NCBI GenBank assembly: GCA_964528605.1
Contig: CAZGSV010000014.1
Location: forward strand, 1-51,436
Origin: CAZGSV01 sp964528605
GTDB lineage: Bacteria > Armatimonadota > Zipacnadia > CAZGSV01
Length of the DNA stretch: 51,436 nucleotides
Direction of reading: 5' to 3'
The notes under the pieces: model-generated
Seen by the model: the letters and a program-made list of their open reading frames with translations, nothing else
Database searches by the model: none
What the model was told of the DNA's origin: nothing
In this document: in pieces, positions 15,214 through 25,901 of the stretch
Position numbering within the stretch: the first letter of the stretch is position 1
Layout: every line of letters begins with the position of its first letter
Program-made: the position numbers and the translations under genes

Positions 15214-15729
15214 ATGCTAAGCGCCAAGATTGTGGTCATGGGCCCGCCCGCCTCCGGCTGCCGTGAGATGCTCGCCACCCTGGCGCGCGGCACCGGCGCC
15301 ACCGCTGGCGCCAGCGGCGAACGCGCGCTGGAGTTTCGCCGCTGGGAGGTCTCCGCCGACGTCCGCATACAGTTCTATGGCGTCGTGGCCCATCCAACCC
15401 TGGAGTTCGCCTGGCCCACCATCTGTAAAGGCCTCTCAGGAGCGGTGGTCACCTGCGACGCCGCCGCCCCCGCCTTGCTGGAGCATACCAGACACGTCGT
15501 TGACTTCCTGACCAGCAGTTTCCGCGTCCCGGTGGTGGTGGCGGTGGGTGAGGCAGACCAGCCCCAGGCGCTCTCGTTGGTGGACATCCGCCAGCAGGTC
15601 CAGGTTCCCGAAGAAGTGGCCGTCGTTCCGTGCCGATTCCAGAACTGGGATAGCGTCAAGCAGGCCCTAATGGTGCTATTCTATGCCATCCGAGCCCGGA
15701 TTGACGATGAACGCGGCCGCGCCCGCTGA
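15214..15729 (+). CDS. Pseudo-GTPase (degenerate COG2229/small-GTPase-like)
   Basis: A 171-residue protein with the overall order of a small Ras-like GTPase of the type usually found with roadblock and DUF4388 genes, but every nucleotide motif is damaged. Walker A reads GPPASGCRE (residues 10-18), lacking the lysine and the Ser/Thr. The switch II DxxGQ position reads GVVAHP. The NKxD position reads GEAD inside VPVVVAVGEADQP. The hydrophobic core strands and final helix (SVKQALMVLFYAIRA) are kept, and the reading frame is clean with normal codon use, so this looks like a maintained pseudoenzyme rather than a decaying gene. It may act as a nucleotide-independent scaffold or decoy for the roadblock proteins. 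Confidence 0.7.
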   Translation: MLSAKIVVMGPPASGCREMLATLARGTGATAGASGERALEFRRWEVSADVRIQFYGVVAHPTLEFAWPTICKGLSGAVVTCDAAAPALLEHTRHVVDFLTSSFRVPVVVAVGEADQPQALSLVDIRQQVQVPEEVAVVPCRFQNWDSVKQALMVLFYAIRARIDDERGRAR

Positions 15730-15901
15730 ACCGCCGTCGAGTGCGCGACGGCGTGAACCTCGCTCCCGACGGGGACGTTGGTAACTAGGAGAAACGAGAC
15801 CTACATCGGCCGCGCGGCGCGCAAGCGCAGCCAGCGCCTCAGCGGCGGATGCGGTGCTCCCGTAGACCGGCCTGTAGGGCCGAGCGGAAGGAGAGTCTGC
15901 C

Positions 15902-17080
15902 ATGATGTTCGGTAGGCGAGGCAAGAGCGACTACGTCGCCGTGGACATCGGCGCTGAAAGTGTCAAGATCGCCGTCATCCGCTCCGACGGCCACGGGCCG
16001 GTGCTTGCGACCGCGGCCATCGCGCCTCTGCCGGAAGGCACCGTGCAGGACGGCGCCGTCACCGATCAGTTCGAGGTGGCTGCCGTCATCCGCGATCTCC
16101 TGCTCGCCCAGGGGGTGTCCACCAAGTCCTGTATCTCCGCCGTCGGCGGCCCTCGGGTCGTGGTGCGCCCCGCGCGCTTCCCCGCCATGGCCCCCTCCCG
16201 CATGAAACGCTTCGTCCAATACGAAGCGCAGCGCTACATCCCCTTTCCCTCAGAAGACAGCGTGATCGAGTGCCAGATGCTGCGCACCGTCACGGGAGAA
16301 GAGGGCGAAGCCGAGGTGGTCCTGGTCGCCGCCCATCGCGACGTCGTGGACAGTCATATCGCCACCCTGGAAATGGCCAACCTGGAGCCGCTCATCATTG
16401 ACGCCGAGCCCTTCGCCGTCATGCGCGCCGTTGTCTACGGCAACCGCTCCCCCAGCATCAGCGACAAGAACCTTATCATCGTCCGCATCGGCGGCAGTTT
16501 CACCGAGATGATTCTGGTCCGGCGCGGCGACTTTGTGCTCAGCCGCACCATCTCCCTCGGCGGCCGGGACTTCACCCGCGCCGTGGCCAAAGCCCTCAAC
16601 GTGCCCGAGACCGAGGCCAATCAACTCAAGGAGGAGCGCGGCTGTGCCGTCTCCCGTGCCCAGGCCGAGAAACTCACCGAGCAGGAGCGCCGCATAGCCG
16701 AGGCGCTCTTCCCCGCCCTCGACGAACTCAGCAAGGAAGCCCGCCGCTCCATCAACTACTTCGTCACCCAGTTCTCGACCGAGACCGCCACGGCGCAGGT
16801 GGACCAAGTCGTCCTGTGCGGAGGCGGAGCGCGCCTGCGCGAACTCCCCGCCCACCTCAGCGAGCAACTCGCTTGCCCCGTTGACCTCTTTGACCCCCTC
16901 ACTTACCTGCCCCTGGACGCCTCTCGCTTTGACCCCGAGTACCTAACGGTCAACGGTCCCGCGCTGGCGGCAGTACTCGGCCTGGCCCTCATTCCCTTGT
17001 TCCAACGCAAGGCCTACCCGTTTGCCAGCGATCCTTCCCGCTTTGGCGTGGTGGTGCGTGTTGGCGCCGACGCTGCCTAG
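15902..17080 (+). CDS. pilM: Type IV pilus assembly protein PilM
   Basis: A 392-residue actin-like (FtsA-fold) protein. The nucleotide-binding phosphate loop is YVAVDIGAESVKIAVI near residue 11; SFTEMILVRRGDFVLSRTISLGGRDFT and VVLCGGGARLRELP are typical PilM segments. PilM is cytoplasmic and binds the N-terminus of PilN, linking the ATPases to the PilNO inner-membrane ring. GAAGGAGA precedes the ATG. It opens the assembly operon pilM-N-O-P-Q-B-T-C. The 172-base gap before it has no clear promoter. Confidence 0.95.
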   Translation: MMFGRRGKSDYVAVDIGAESVKIAVIRSDGHGPVLATAAIAPLPEGTVQDGAVTDQFEVAAVIRDLLLAQGVSTKSCISAVGGPRVVVRPARFPAMAPSRMKRFVQYEAQRYIPFPSEDSVIECQMLRTVTGEEGEAEVVLVAAHRDVVDSHIATLEMANLEPLIIDAEPFAVMRAVVYGNRSPSISDKNLIIVRIGGSFTEMILVRRGDFVLSRTISLGGRDFTRAVAKALNVPETEANQLKEERGCAVSRAQAEKLTEQERRIAEALFPALDELSKEARRSINYFVTQFSTETATAQVDQVVLCGGGARLRELPAHLSEQLACPVDLFDPLTYLPLDASRFDPEYLTVNGPALAAVLGLALIPLFQRKAYPFASDPSRFGVVVRVGADAA

Positions 17081-17098
17081 GCGAAAGGGGATGCCGCG

Positions 17099-17725
17099 GT
17101 GCTTTACGTCAACCTGGTAGAGGACAGACTCCAGCAAAAGCGCACGGCGGATACCGTGCTCGCGCTGGGGAGCCTGATTCTGATCCTGCTCCTGGTCGGC
17201 CTGGGGGGCACCCTCCTGGTCTACCGCGCCAAGGCGGGCGGAATCCAGGCCGAGATCAGCAAGCACAAGAAAATGACCGCGGACATCCAAGCGCAGGCCG
17301 ACACCGCCAAAGTCCTGCAGGACCAGATCGGCATCCTGGCGCCCGTGGAGGAACTGGCGCAAACCGTGCACGCCACCTCCGTGCAATGGTGCCGCGTGCT
17401 CAACGGTGTGGGAATGCTCCTGCCCCCCGGAGTAAACCTCAACGAGATCTCCTCCGTGGTCGACCCTGTGACCCAGGCCCGCAGGGTGAGATTGCGCGGG
17501 CTGGCGGGGAACAAGGAACTGGTGAGCGCCTATATCGAGGCCCTCAACGAACTGAGGGTCTTCGACCAGAAGGGCACTATGCTCACCGACCTCGGCACTC
17601 AGTCAGTCGCCGGCAGTGACCTGGCCAACTTCAGTCTGGAACTGCTCATCGCTGGCACCGCCGTGAAGAAGGAAGAGCCGAAGAAGCCTGCCCCGGCGGG
17701 GGGCGAGGAGGCCAAGAAGAAATGA
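17099..17725 (+). CDS. pilN: Type IV pilus assembly protein PilN
   Basis: A 208-residue bitopic inner-membrane protein, started at GTG behind AAAGGGG. The conserved N-terminus YVNLVEDRLQQKR (the PilM-binding part) precedes one transmembrane helix at about 21-43, a coiled-coil stretch and a ferredoxin-like periplasmic domain. The tail is Lys/Glu/Pro-rich. PilN pairs with PilO to align the secretin with the motor platform. The last codon overlaps the next gene as ATGA. Confidence 0.92.
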   Translation: MLYVNLVEDRLQQKRTADTVLALGSLILILLLVGLGGTLLVYRAKAGGIQAEISKHKKMTADIQAQADTAKVLQDQIGILAPVEELAQTVHATSVQWCRVLNGVGMLLPPGVNLNEISSVVDPVTQARRVRLRGLAGNKELVSAYIEALNELRVFDQKGTMLTDLGTQSVAGSDLANFSLELLIAGTAVKKEEPKKPAPAGGEEAKKK

Positions 17726-18438
17726 GGCTGGGGGAACTATCTCGAGCCCACAAGCTGCTGCTCATCTTCGGCCTAGCGTCGGCCGTGGTCATCGCCGCTA
17801 TCGTCTGGGCGGTGAAGGTAAACCGGCGCAACATCCAGTCTCTGCAGGCCGCGCGGGTCCAAGCGGAGACCACCTACAACGACACCAGGAAGCTCGCCGA
17901 TAGCCTGCCCAAACTCGACCAGGAGCTGAACCTGCTCGGCGTCAAGCTCCACTACCTGCGCTCGCTCGCCTGGTCCGAGCCTGAATACATGCCCGCGCTC
18001 GTCCGCGACCTGGCCAACCTGGCCGCGCAGGACGGCGTGTCGCTCAAAGCAGTCAAGCCCATGCTCGGTCAGCCCCCGCCGCCGCCCTCCCAGGATAAGA
18101 AGACCCCCGTGGCCTCCACCCGCAAGCTCACCATCGTCGTCAGCGGCTCCTATGGTGGAGTCTACCGCTTCGTCAACGATCTGCAGCGTTTCCCCGTGTT
18201 GCTGGCTATCCAGGACGTTCGTGTCGGCATCGGCAATCCCGAGGGCCCCGTCCTCGATGCCACCCTCAACACCGAAATGAGTGTTCTGCCCAAGGTGGAG
18301 GTGGATATCTTTGGAATCCAGCCAGAAGAAGCAACTGTTGGGGCTGGCGGGCCTAGTGGTGGTCCTGGCGCTGGTAGTGCTCCTGGGCCTGCTCCCAGCC
18401 ATGCGCCGGAAGAAGCCCCCGCCGCCGCCGCCTTCTAA
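17722..18438 (+). CDS. pilO: Type IV pilus assembly protein PilO
   Basis: A 238-residue inner-membrane protein: an N-terminal helix at about 11-30 (LLLIFGLASAVVIAAIVWAV), a coiled coil, and a periplasmic ferredoxin-like domain (TRKLTIVVSGSYGGVYRFVN, then VEVDIFG). PilO heterodimerises with PilN. After the expected end of the domain near VEVDIFG the frame continues for about 40 residues of Gly/Pro/Ala-rich sequence that lies on top of the start of the next gene in another frame. The tail is probably not functional. Confidence 0.9.
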   Translation: MRLGELSRAHKLLLIFGLASAVVIAAIVWAVKVNRRNIQSLQAARVQAETTYNDTRKLADSLPKLDQELNLLGVKLHYLRSLAWSEPEYMPALVRDLANLAAQDGVSLKAVKPMLGQPPPPPSQDKKTPVASTRKLTIVVSGSYGGVYRFVNDLQRFPVLLAIQDVRVGIGNPEGPVLDATLNTEMSVLPKVEVDIFGIQPEEATVGAGGPSGGPGAGSAPGPAPSHAPEEAPAAAAF

Positions 18439-19015
18439 AACACCGGCCCAGACCGCTGAAGCCGCCAAGCCGGGGGTGCCGGCAGGCGCCCCCGAGGCTG
18501 TGCCCTCTGAGGCCGTCGCCCAACTCCCGCCTCCGCCCCAGGGCTACAGCGGCAAGGATCCTTTTGTCCAGCCGGGCACGACCCCGGCGGCTCCAGCCCG
18601 GCCGATCACGCCCCCGGCCATAGTCGGCGTGGTGCCCCCTCCCGTGGGCAAGCAGCGGCCCACCATGCCCGAGGGGCCGCCGGTGCCCCCGCCTCTCACT
18701 GCCGAGGCGGCCACCGAAGCGCAGATCTACTACCAAGTGGAAAGTCCGCTCCGCATTCCACCCTATACGCCGGTGGCCAGGCGGCCCTGGGCCGCCCCAC
18801 CCCCGGCGCTCCAATGGACCCTCACGGGCATCGTTATCGGCCCCAAGCGCACCGCCATCATTAGTGACGGCGCCAGAAGTTACCTGGTCGAGCAAGGCGG
18901 AACCGTTAGGAAAATGGGAGGCGCCGACATCGTCGCTGAAGAGGTCGGGGCCGATTACGTCCGCCTTCGCTATCGAAACCGCATTGTGACCCTCAAACTA
19001 AGGGAGGGGTCCTGA
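18311..19015 (+). CDS. pilP: PilP/GspC-like pilus assembly protein
   Basis: About 234 residues. The TTG at 18311 is preferred because AGGTGGAGG lies about 9 bases upstream; an ATG at 18281 lacks a site. One transmembrane helix at about 9-28 (GLAGLVVVLALVVLLGLLPA), a Pro-rich linker, a DPF motif (GKDPFVQPG) and a C-terminal beta domain (LTGIVIGPKRTAIISDGAR) match PilP and GspC, which connect the PilNO ring to the secretin. It has no lipobox cysteine, unlike most PilP lipoproteins, so it is GspC-like in anchoring. It overlaps pilO by 128 bases and ends in the next start (TGATG). Confidence 0.8.
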   Translation: MESSQKKQLLGLAGLVVVLALVVLLGLLPAMRRKKPPPPPPSKTPAQTAEAAKPGVPAGAPEAVPSEAVAQLPPPPQGYSGKDPFVQPGTTPAAPARPITPPAIVGVVPPPVGKQRPTMPEGPPVPPPLTAEAATEAQIYYQVESPLRIPPYTPVARRPWAAPPPALQWTLTGIVIGPKRTAIISDGARSYLVEQGGTVRKMGGADIVAEEVGADYVRLRYRNRIVTLKLREGS

Positions 19016-21750
19016 TGACTCGTAACGCATTGCTCATTCTGGTTATCGCCCTGGCGCTGGGGACGGCGCCTATGCCGGCCCAGGCGGTCGAGGCGGGGCC
19101 CGCCCGCTTGCTGGCCCTTTCCTCCGACTATGGCCAGGGCGAGCTGCTGCTGCGCCTGCATTTCGCCGGAGCCCCGGGGGCGGTGCGTACCTACCCGGCC
19201 GGCAACCCACCCTCGTGCGTGGTGGAAGTCAAGGCCGCCCGCCTAGGCAGCAACTGGGGCCAGAAAGGCGGCCCTATCGGCGTTGTGGCCTGCGCCGAGC
19301 CCGCCAAAGGCACCGTGCGCCTGGCTCTGGCCGTTTTCCAGGGGGCCCAGTGGTTTGTGGAGCGCCCCTCCCCGGCGGACATCGTCGTGCATTTCCCCAC
19401 CGCCGTGCAAATGCCTCGTACCTACCCCGCGAGGCTCGCAGGCCCCCCGCGCCAGAGCGATGAGCGCACCGTTGAACGCCTCTCCGCCAACGGCGACGCC
19501 AGCGCCGCCTTCCTCACCGTCGGCTGCTCTGGCCCGGTGGAATACCGCGTCGCCGCCGATGGCTCCGCAGGCACCTTTGCCATTGTGCTGCGGGGTGCCA
19601 GACTCGGACCGCAAGCCGCGCGCGACATCGTGTTGCCGCCAGGACCGGTCAGCCGCGCCTCCGCCAAGGCGGTAGCCGAGGGCGTCAGCATCGTGTTGGC
19701 GCTCGAAGGCCGCCCCCGTTGCGAGGTAGTCCGCAACCTCAAGGGCGACGCGCTCATGATCAAGGTCGAGTCCCTCGCCGCGCCCAGCGTTCCCTCGCCC
19801 ACGCTGCCGGTGCGCGCGGTGGCGGCCAACCTGGCGACCATGTTCTTCGCGGCGGAAGACAGCGACCTCACCGTCCCCACCGTGCTAGCGCCCCTGAGCC
19901 CCGTGGTGCGCGCCCCGGCAAGCCCCGCTTTGCCACCCGCGAGCCCTGTGCTCATCAGCGCCGCTCCCGAGGAAGCCGCTGTGCCCGCCCCGATTGCACT
20001 GCCCACGGTGTTCGCTGCCGCGCCCCCTCCGGATAAGCGTCTCGTTAACCTAGACTTCGTGAACGCCGACCTGGTGGATGTCTTCAAGGTTCTCGCCTAC
20101 CAGTCCGGCCGGGATATCGCGGTGGACGGCGCCGTGCAGGGCACCGTCACCCTCAGACTCACCGAGGTGCCTCTCGAGCAGGCCCTCGACCTCATCTGCC
20201 GCCTCAACAATCTCGCCTACGTAGAATTCGGCAAGAGCTACGTCGTCGCCTCCAGGGAGAAGATCGCTCCCCTCGTGGAGGCAGTCTCCGAGGTCTACCA
20301 ACTGCAGGTCGTCCCGCCCGACGAAGCCGTCAAGTTGCTGCAGGTAATCGAACCGGCCCTGACGGTCATCCCGCAGGCGGAGACCAAGTCGCTGGTGCTC
20401 GTCGGCTCGCGCGAGGCGGTGGCCCGCGCCCGCGGCTTCCTCAACACCCTTGAGCGCCCGGGCATCGGGCCCGAGGTCGGCGCCGCGGTGGAGGCCACCG
20501 AGGTGGTCAAGGTCGAGAACGTCTCTGCTGAGGACGTTATTGGTCTGCTCAGCGGCGCCCTCCCCGGCCTGGGCGTCTCGGCACAGGCGAAACTCAAGAT
20601 GGTCACCCTCCGCGGCACCGCCGCGGCCGTGGCCGAGGGCAAACGCCTCCTGCAGCAGATTGACGTTCCCACCGTCGTCACCCAGGCCGTCAAGATCAAG
20701 GCCCAGGACCTCGAGCAGATCCGCAGCCTGCTGCTCGGTACCTACCCGCAACTCAATGTTGAGTCCCACCCGGAGTTGGGAACCCTAGTCATAACCGGAC
20801 CCAAGACCCAGGTGGATGAGGCGTTGCGGCTGGTGGCGAGTGTTGATGTGGCTGCGGTGGGCCCACAGCCGGGCACTCCTGCCGGCCTCGCTCAGGAGGT
20901 CATCGAGCTGAAGTACCTGTCCACGAGAGCCGCTGAGAGTGCCGTCCAGAACTTCCCGGACGTGAAGATATCGGTGCCGCCCAGCGACGACAAGGCCAAC
21001 CGGAGGGTGCTGCTGATCGGGCCCGCTCCCATGGTGGCCATGGCGCGCAGCACTCTGGCCCAGTTGGATCAGGCCCCCAGCCAAGTCATGATCGAGGCTA
21101 TGGTCACCGACTTCTCTGAGGAGGACTTGAACCAGACCGGCCTCTCCTGGGACCTGGGCACGGTGGGAGTCAGCGAGGTCCGCAACGAGGGAGGCTTCAA
21201 GTTCGGCACCTTCTCCCGCAGCAGCCTCGACTTCCTGGGCACCATCACCGCCGCCATCACCCGCGGCACCTCCAAGCTCCTCGCCCAGCCGCGCATACTT
21301 GCCCTTGACGGGGAGACCGCCCGCGTGCTTAGTGGCCAGCGCATCATGATCCAGACCCAGCAGATCATCGCCGGTGCCGTCACCACCACCATCCAGGAAG
21401 TCCGCGTCGGCATCGAGTTGGAGATCACCCCCAGGGTGGCGTCCGACGGCTACATCATCTGCAAGGTCAAGCCGCAGGTCAGCAACGTGGGTGGCTACAC
21501 CCCGCAGGGGTTGCCCATCATTGTCACCCGCGAAGCGGAGAGCACCGCGCGGGTCGCGGACGGCCAAACCATGGTCATCGGTGGCCTCATCAAGGACGAA
21601 GAAGTCCGTTCGCTTACGCGCATCCCCTTCATCTCCGAAGTGCCGCTCCTGGGTGAACTCTTCAAGCGGCGCACGGTGACCAGCCGCCCGAGCGAACTCG
21701 TCATCTTCGTCACCCCCAGGATCGTCCGCTCCGAGGGAGGGAAACTATAA
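19015..21750 (+). CDS. pilQ: Type IV pilus secretin PilQ
   Basis: A 911-residue outer-membrane secretin. Signal peptide to about residue 24 (ALALGTAPMPAQA). Two AMIN-like peptidoglycan-binding regions lie within about 28-245, then a Pro-rich linker, an STN/N0 domain at about 341-412 (LVNLDFVNADLVDVFKVLAY), N1-type ring domains to about 650, and the secretin pore domain to the C-terminus (KLLAQPRILALDGETARVLSG, then GLIKDEEVRSLTRIPFISEV and ELVIFVTPRIV). It forms the channel through which the pilus leaves the cell, implying a diderm envelope. The ATG overlaps the pilP stop by one base. Confidence 0.96.
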   Translation: MTRNALLILVIALALGTAPMPAQAVEAGPARLLALSSDYGQGELLLRLHFAGAPGAVRTYPAGNPPSCVVEVKAARLGSNWGQKGGPIGVVACAEPAKGTVRLALAVFQGAQWFVERPSPADIVVHFPTAVQMPRTYPARLAGPPRQSDERTVERLSANGDASAAFLTVGCSGPVEYRVAADGSAGTFAIVLRGARLGPQAARDIVLPPGPVSRASAKAVAEGVSIVLALEGRPRCEVVRNLKGDALMIKVESLAAPSVPSPTLPVRAVAANLATMFFAAEDSDLTVPTVLAPLSPVVRAPASPALPPASPVLISAAPEEAAVPAPIALPTVFAAAPPPDKRLVNLDFVNADLVDVFKVLAYQSGRDIAVDGAVQGTVTLRLTEVPLEQALDLICRLNNLAYVEFGKSYVVASREKIAPLVEAVSEVYQLQVVPPDEAVKLLQVIEPALTVIPQAETKSLVLVGSREAVARARGFLNTLERPGIGPEVGAAVEATEVVKVENVSAEDVIGLLSGALPGLGVSAQAKLKMVTLRGTAAAVAEGKRLLQQIDVPTVVTQAVKIKAQDLEQIRSLLLGTYPQLNVESHPELGTLVITGPKTQVDEALRLVASVDVAAVGPQPGTPAGLAQEVIELKYLSTRAAESAVQNFPDVKISVPPSDDKANRRVLLIGPAPMVAMARSTLAQLDQAPSQVMIEAMVTDFSEEDLNQTGLSWDLGTVGVSEVRNEGGFKFGTFSRSSLDFLGTITAAITRGTSKLLAQPRILALDGETARVLSGQRIMIQTQQIIAGAVTTTIQEVRVGIELEITPRVASDGYIICKVKPQVSNVGGYTPQGLPIIVTREAESTARVADGQTMVIGGLIKDEEVRSLTRIPFISEVPLLGELFKRRTVTSRPSELVIFVTPRIVRSEGGKL

Positions 21751-21753
21751 CCG

Positions 21754-23472
<1,719 letters not shown>

Positions 23473-23555
23473 CGCCCGCGCGGAGGCGTGATTCTACTGC
23501 GTAAGTCGTAGGCAAGAGACAGGCTGCCGAACGAGATCGGGTGTGGGAGGTAGGC

Positions 23556-24638
23556 ATGCTCACCGTACAAGACATTCACATTGACGACCTGCTCACTCAA
23601 GGCTACGAGCGGCGCGCCACCGACGTGCATCTCACCGTGGGCCTGCCGCCCATCGTGCGCATTGACGGCGAGTTGCAGCCCACTGAGTACGAAGCCCTCA
23701 CGCCCCACGACACCCAGCGGCTCATCTACGACGTGCTTACCGACGCCCAGATCGAGCAGTTCGAGCAGGGGCGCGAACTCGACTTCTCCTATCCCGTGCC
23801 GCGCGTGGCCCGCTTCCGCTTCAACGTCTATCGCCAGCGCGGCTCCGTCGCGGGCGCCGCCCGCTCCATCCCCACGGAAATCCCCGACCTCGAGGACCTC
23901 GGCCTGCCGCAGGTGCTCGGCGAACTGACCGAGCGCGCCTCCGGCTTCGTCTTGGTCACCGGGCCCACCGGCAGCGGCAAGTCCACCACCCTCGCCTCCA
24001 TGGTCAACATCATCAACGAGGCGCGCCCGGTGCACATTATCACCATCGAGAACCCCATCGAGTACCTGCACCGCCACAAGAAGGCCATGGTCAACCAGCG
24101 TGAGATCGGCACCGACAGCCAGTCCTTCGGCGGCGCCCTGCGAGCCGCCCTGCGCGAAGACCCGGACATCATCCTGGTCGGCGAGATGCGCGACCTAGAA
24201 ACCATCGAGAACGCCCTCATGGCCGCGGAAACCGGCCACCTGGTCTTCGCCACCTTGCACACCCGCAGCGCCGCCCAGGCCATTGACCGCATCATTGACG
24301 TCTTCCCCGCGCAACAGCAGGAGCAGATCCGCGTCCTGCTCGCCAATACCTTGGAGGCGGTGGTCGCTCAACGCCTGTTGGCTCGTCTGGGGTCGCCGGG
24401 GCGCATTCCCGCCGTCGAGATCATGATCGCCACCTCCGCGGTACGCAACCTGATCCGCGAGGCCAAGACCCATCTGCTTCCCGGCGTGCTGGAAACCAGC
24501 GCCGAGGCGGGCATGCAGACCATGGACAAGGCGCTCGCCGAACGCTTCATGAGCGGCCAAATCAGTCGCCAGGACGCCCTCATGCACTGCGCCGACCCCG
24601 AGAACTTCGAGCGTTTGGTCACCGGCTTCACCCTGTAG
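23556..24638 (+). CDS. pilT: PilT-family retraction ATPase (paralogue 5, with pilC)
   Basis: A 360-residue PilT. ATG 23556 is preferred over a GTG 15 bases earlier because GGGAGG sits 7 bases before it. PAS-like N-terminus (IDDLLTQGYERRATDVHLTV), Walker A GPTGSGKST, Walker B IILVGEMRD, His box GHLVFATLHT and AVRNLIREAK. The Asp box reads TIENPIEYLH: the usual aspartate of TIEDP is asparagine, unlike the other four copies here. The glutamate before it is kept. It lies between pilB and pilC, the usual pilBTC order, so it is the most likely housekeeping retraction motor despite the substitution. Confidence 0.93.
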   Translation: MLTVQDIHIDDLLTQGYERRATDVHLTVGLPPIVRIDGELQPTEYEALTPHDTQRLIYDVLTDAQIEQFEQGRELDFSYPVPRVARFRFNVYRQRGSVAGAARSIPTEIPDLEDLGLPQVLGELTERASGFVLVTGPTGSGKSTTLASMVNIINEARPVHIITIENPIEYLHRHKKAMVNQREIGTDSQSFGGALRAALREDPDIILVGEMRDLETIENALMAAETGHLVFATLHTRSAAQAIDRIIDVFPAQQQEQIRVLLANTLEAVVAQRLLARLGSPGRIPAVEIMIATSAVRNLIREAKTHLLPGVLETSAEAGMQTMDKALAERFMSGQISRQDALMHCADPENFERLVTGFTL

Positions 24639-24651
24639 GAGGTGCACGCCA

Positions 24652-25866
24652 ATGGCAACCTTTGCCTTTGAGGCTGTGGACGCCACCGGTCGCACGATCC
24701 GCTCTCGTGTCGAGGCCGACTCCCAAGACCAGGCCGTCGCCCGCTTGCGCGAGATGCACTACCGCGTCTACCGCATGCGCGAGGTGCGTGGCGCCTCGCC
24801 CGTCGGCTGGCTGGTGCAGCGCTTCCGGCGCGTGCGCCTGCGCGAAATGGGGCTCTTCACCCGTCAGTTCGCCGTCATGATCAACGCTGGCCTCTCCGTC
24901 GTTCGCTGCCTCGACATCCTCGGCACCCAGAGCGGTAACGCCTACTTCGCCAGCATCCTGGAGCAGGTCAAGAACGACGTGCGCGCCGGCCACAGCCTCG
25001 CGGATGCCCTGCAGCGCGCGCAACCCGTCTTCAGCGACCTCTACGTCAACATGGTCAGGGCGGCGGAGGCGGCCGGCATCCTGGACACCGTGCTCGACCG
25101 TTTGGCCCAATACCTGGAGAAGGAAATGCAGGTCATCGGCCAGGTCAAGTCCGCCATGACCTATCCCATTCTGGTCCTCTGCTTCGCCATGGGCGCCGTT
25201 GGCATCATCGTCTTCTACATCATGCCCAAGTTCAGTGAGGTCTTCTCCGAGATGGAGATTACCCTCCCCATCTACACCAAGATCCTCATCGGCAGCGCGC
25301 AGTGGCTCAAAACCTACTTCTGGGTGCCCTTCCTCATCATCTTCATCGCCTGGACCTCCATCCGCGCCTACGGCCGCAACGAGAAGGGCCGCTACAACAT
25401 TGACCTGGTCAAGATGCGCGTGCCCGCCGTCGGCCCCCTGCTCCACAAACTCGCCCTCTCGCGCTTCTCTCGGACCCTGGGCACGCTGCGCACCGCCGGC
25501 ATTCCCATCATGCGCGCCTTGGAGATCGTGGCCGACACCGCCGGCAACCGCGTGGTCTCCACCGCCGTGCTCGAAGCGCGCGACCGCGTGCGCGAAGGAC
25601 AGCCCCTCAGCGAGCCCCTCGCGCGCCACCCGCGCATCTTCCCCGTCATGGTCACTCAGATGATCGCCGTGGGCGAGCAAACCGGGCGCGAGGACGTGAT
25701 GCTCCAGAAAATCAGCGACTTCTATGACGAGGAAGTGGACGCCGCTATCAAGTCCCTGACCTCCATCATCGAACCGCTGTTGATCGTCGGGCTCGGATGT
25801 CTGGTGGCCTTCATTGCCGTCTCCGTCATCACGCCCATCTACGACATCGCTGGCAGCATCAAGTAG
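24652..25866 (+). CDS. pilC: Type IV pilus inner-membrane platform protein PilC
   Basis: A 404-residue GspF/PilC protein with two T2SF domains (about 65-190, LFTRQFAVMINAGLSVVRCL; and about 265-390, RFSRTLGTLRTAGIPIMRAL) and membrane helices near 175-195, 218-240 and at the C-terminus (IIEPLLIVGLGCLVAFIAVS). It is the platform that PilB and PilT turn against. TAGGAGG straddles the pilT stop and gives the ribosome-binding site. Typical family length. Confidence 0.96.
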   Translation: MATFAFEAVDATGRTIRSRVEADSQDQAVARLREMHYRVYRMREVRGASPVGWLVQRFRRVRLREMGLFTRQFAVMINAGLSVVRCLDILGTQSGNAYFASILEQVKNDVRAGHSLADALQRAQPVFSDLYVNMVRAAEAAGILDTVLDRLAQYLEKEMQVIGQVKSAMTYPILVLCFAMGAVGIIVFYIMPKFSEVFSEMEITLPIYTKILIGSAQWLKTYFWVPFLIIFIAWTSIRAYGRNEKGRYNIDLVKMRVPAVGPLLHKLALSRFSRTLGTLRTAGIPIMRALEIVADTAGNRVVSTAVLEARDRVREGQPLSEPLARHPRIFPVMVTQMIAVGEQTGREDVMLQKISDFYDEEVDAAIKSLTSIIEPLLIVGLGCLVAFIAVSVITPIYDIAGSIK

Positions 25867-25901
25867 CGGGTCGTTACCGCGCTCCTGCCTGGGAGCGCCT
25901 T

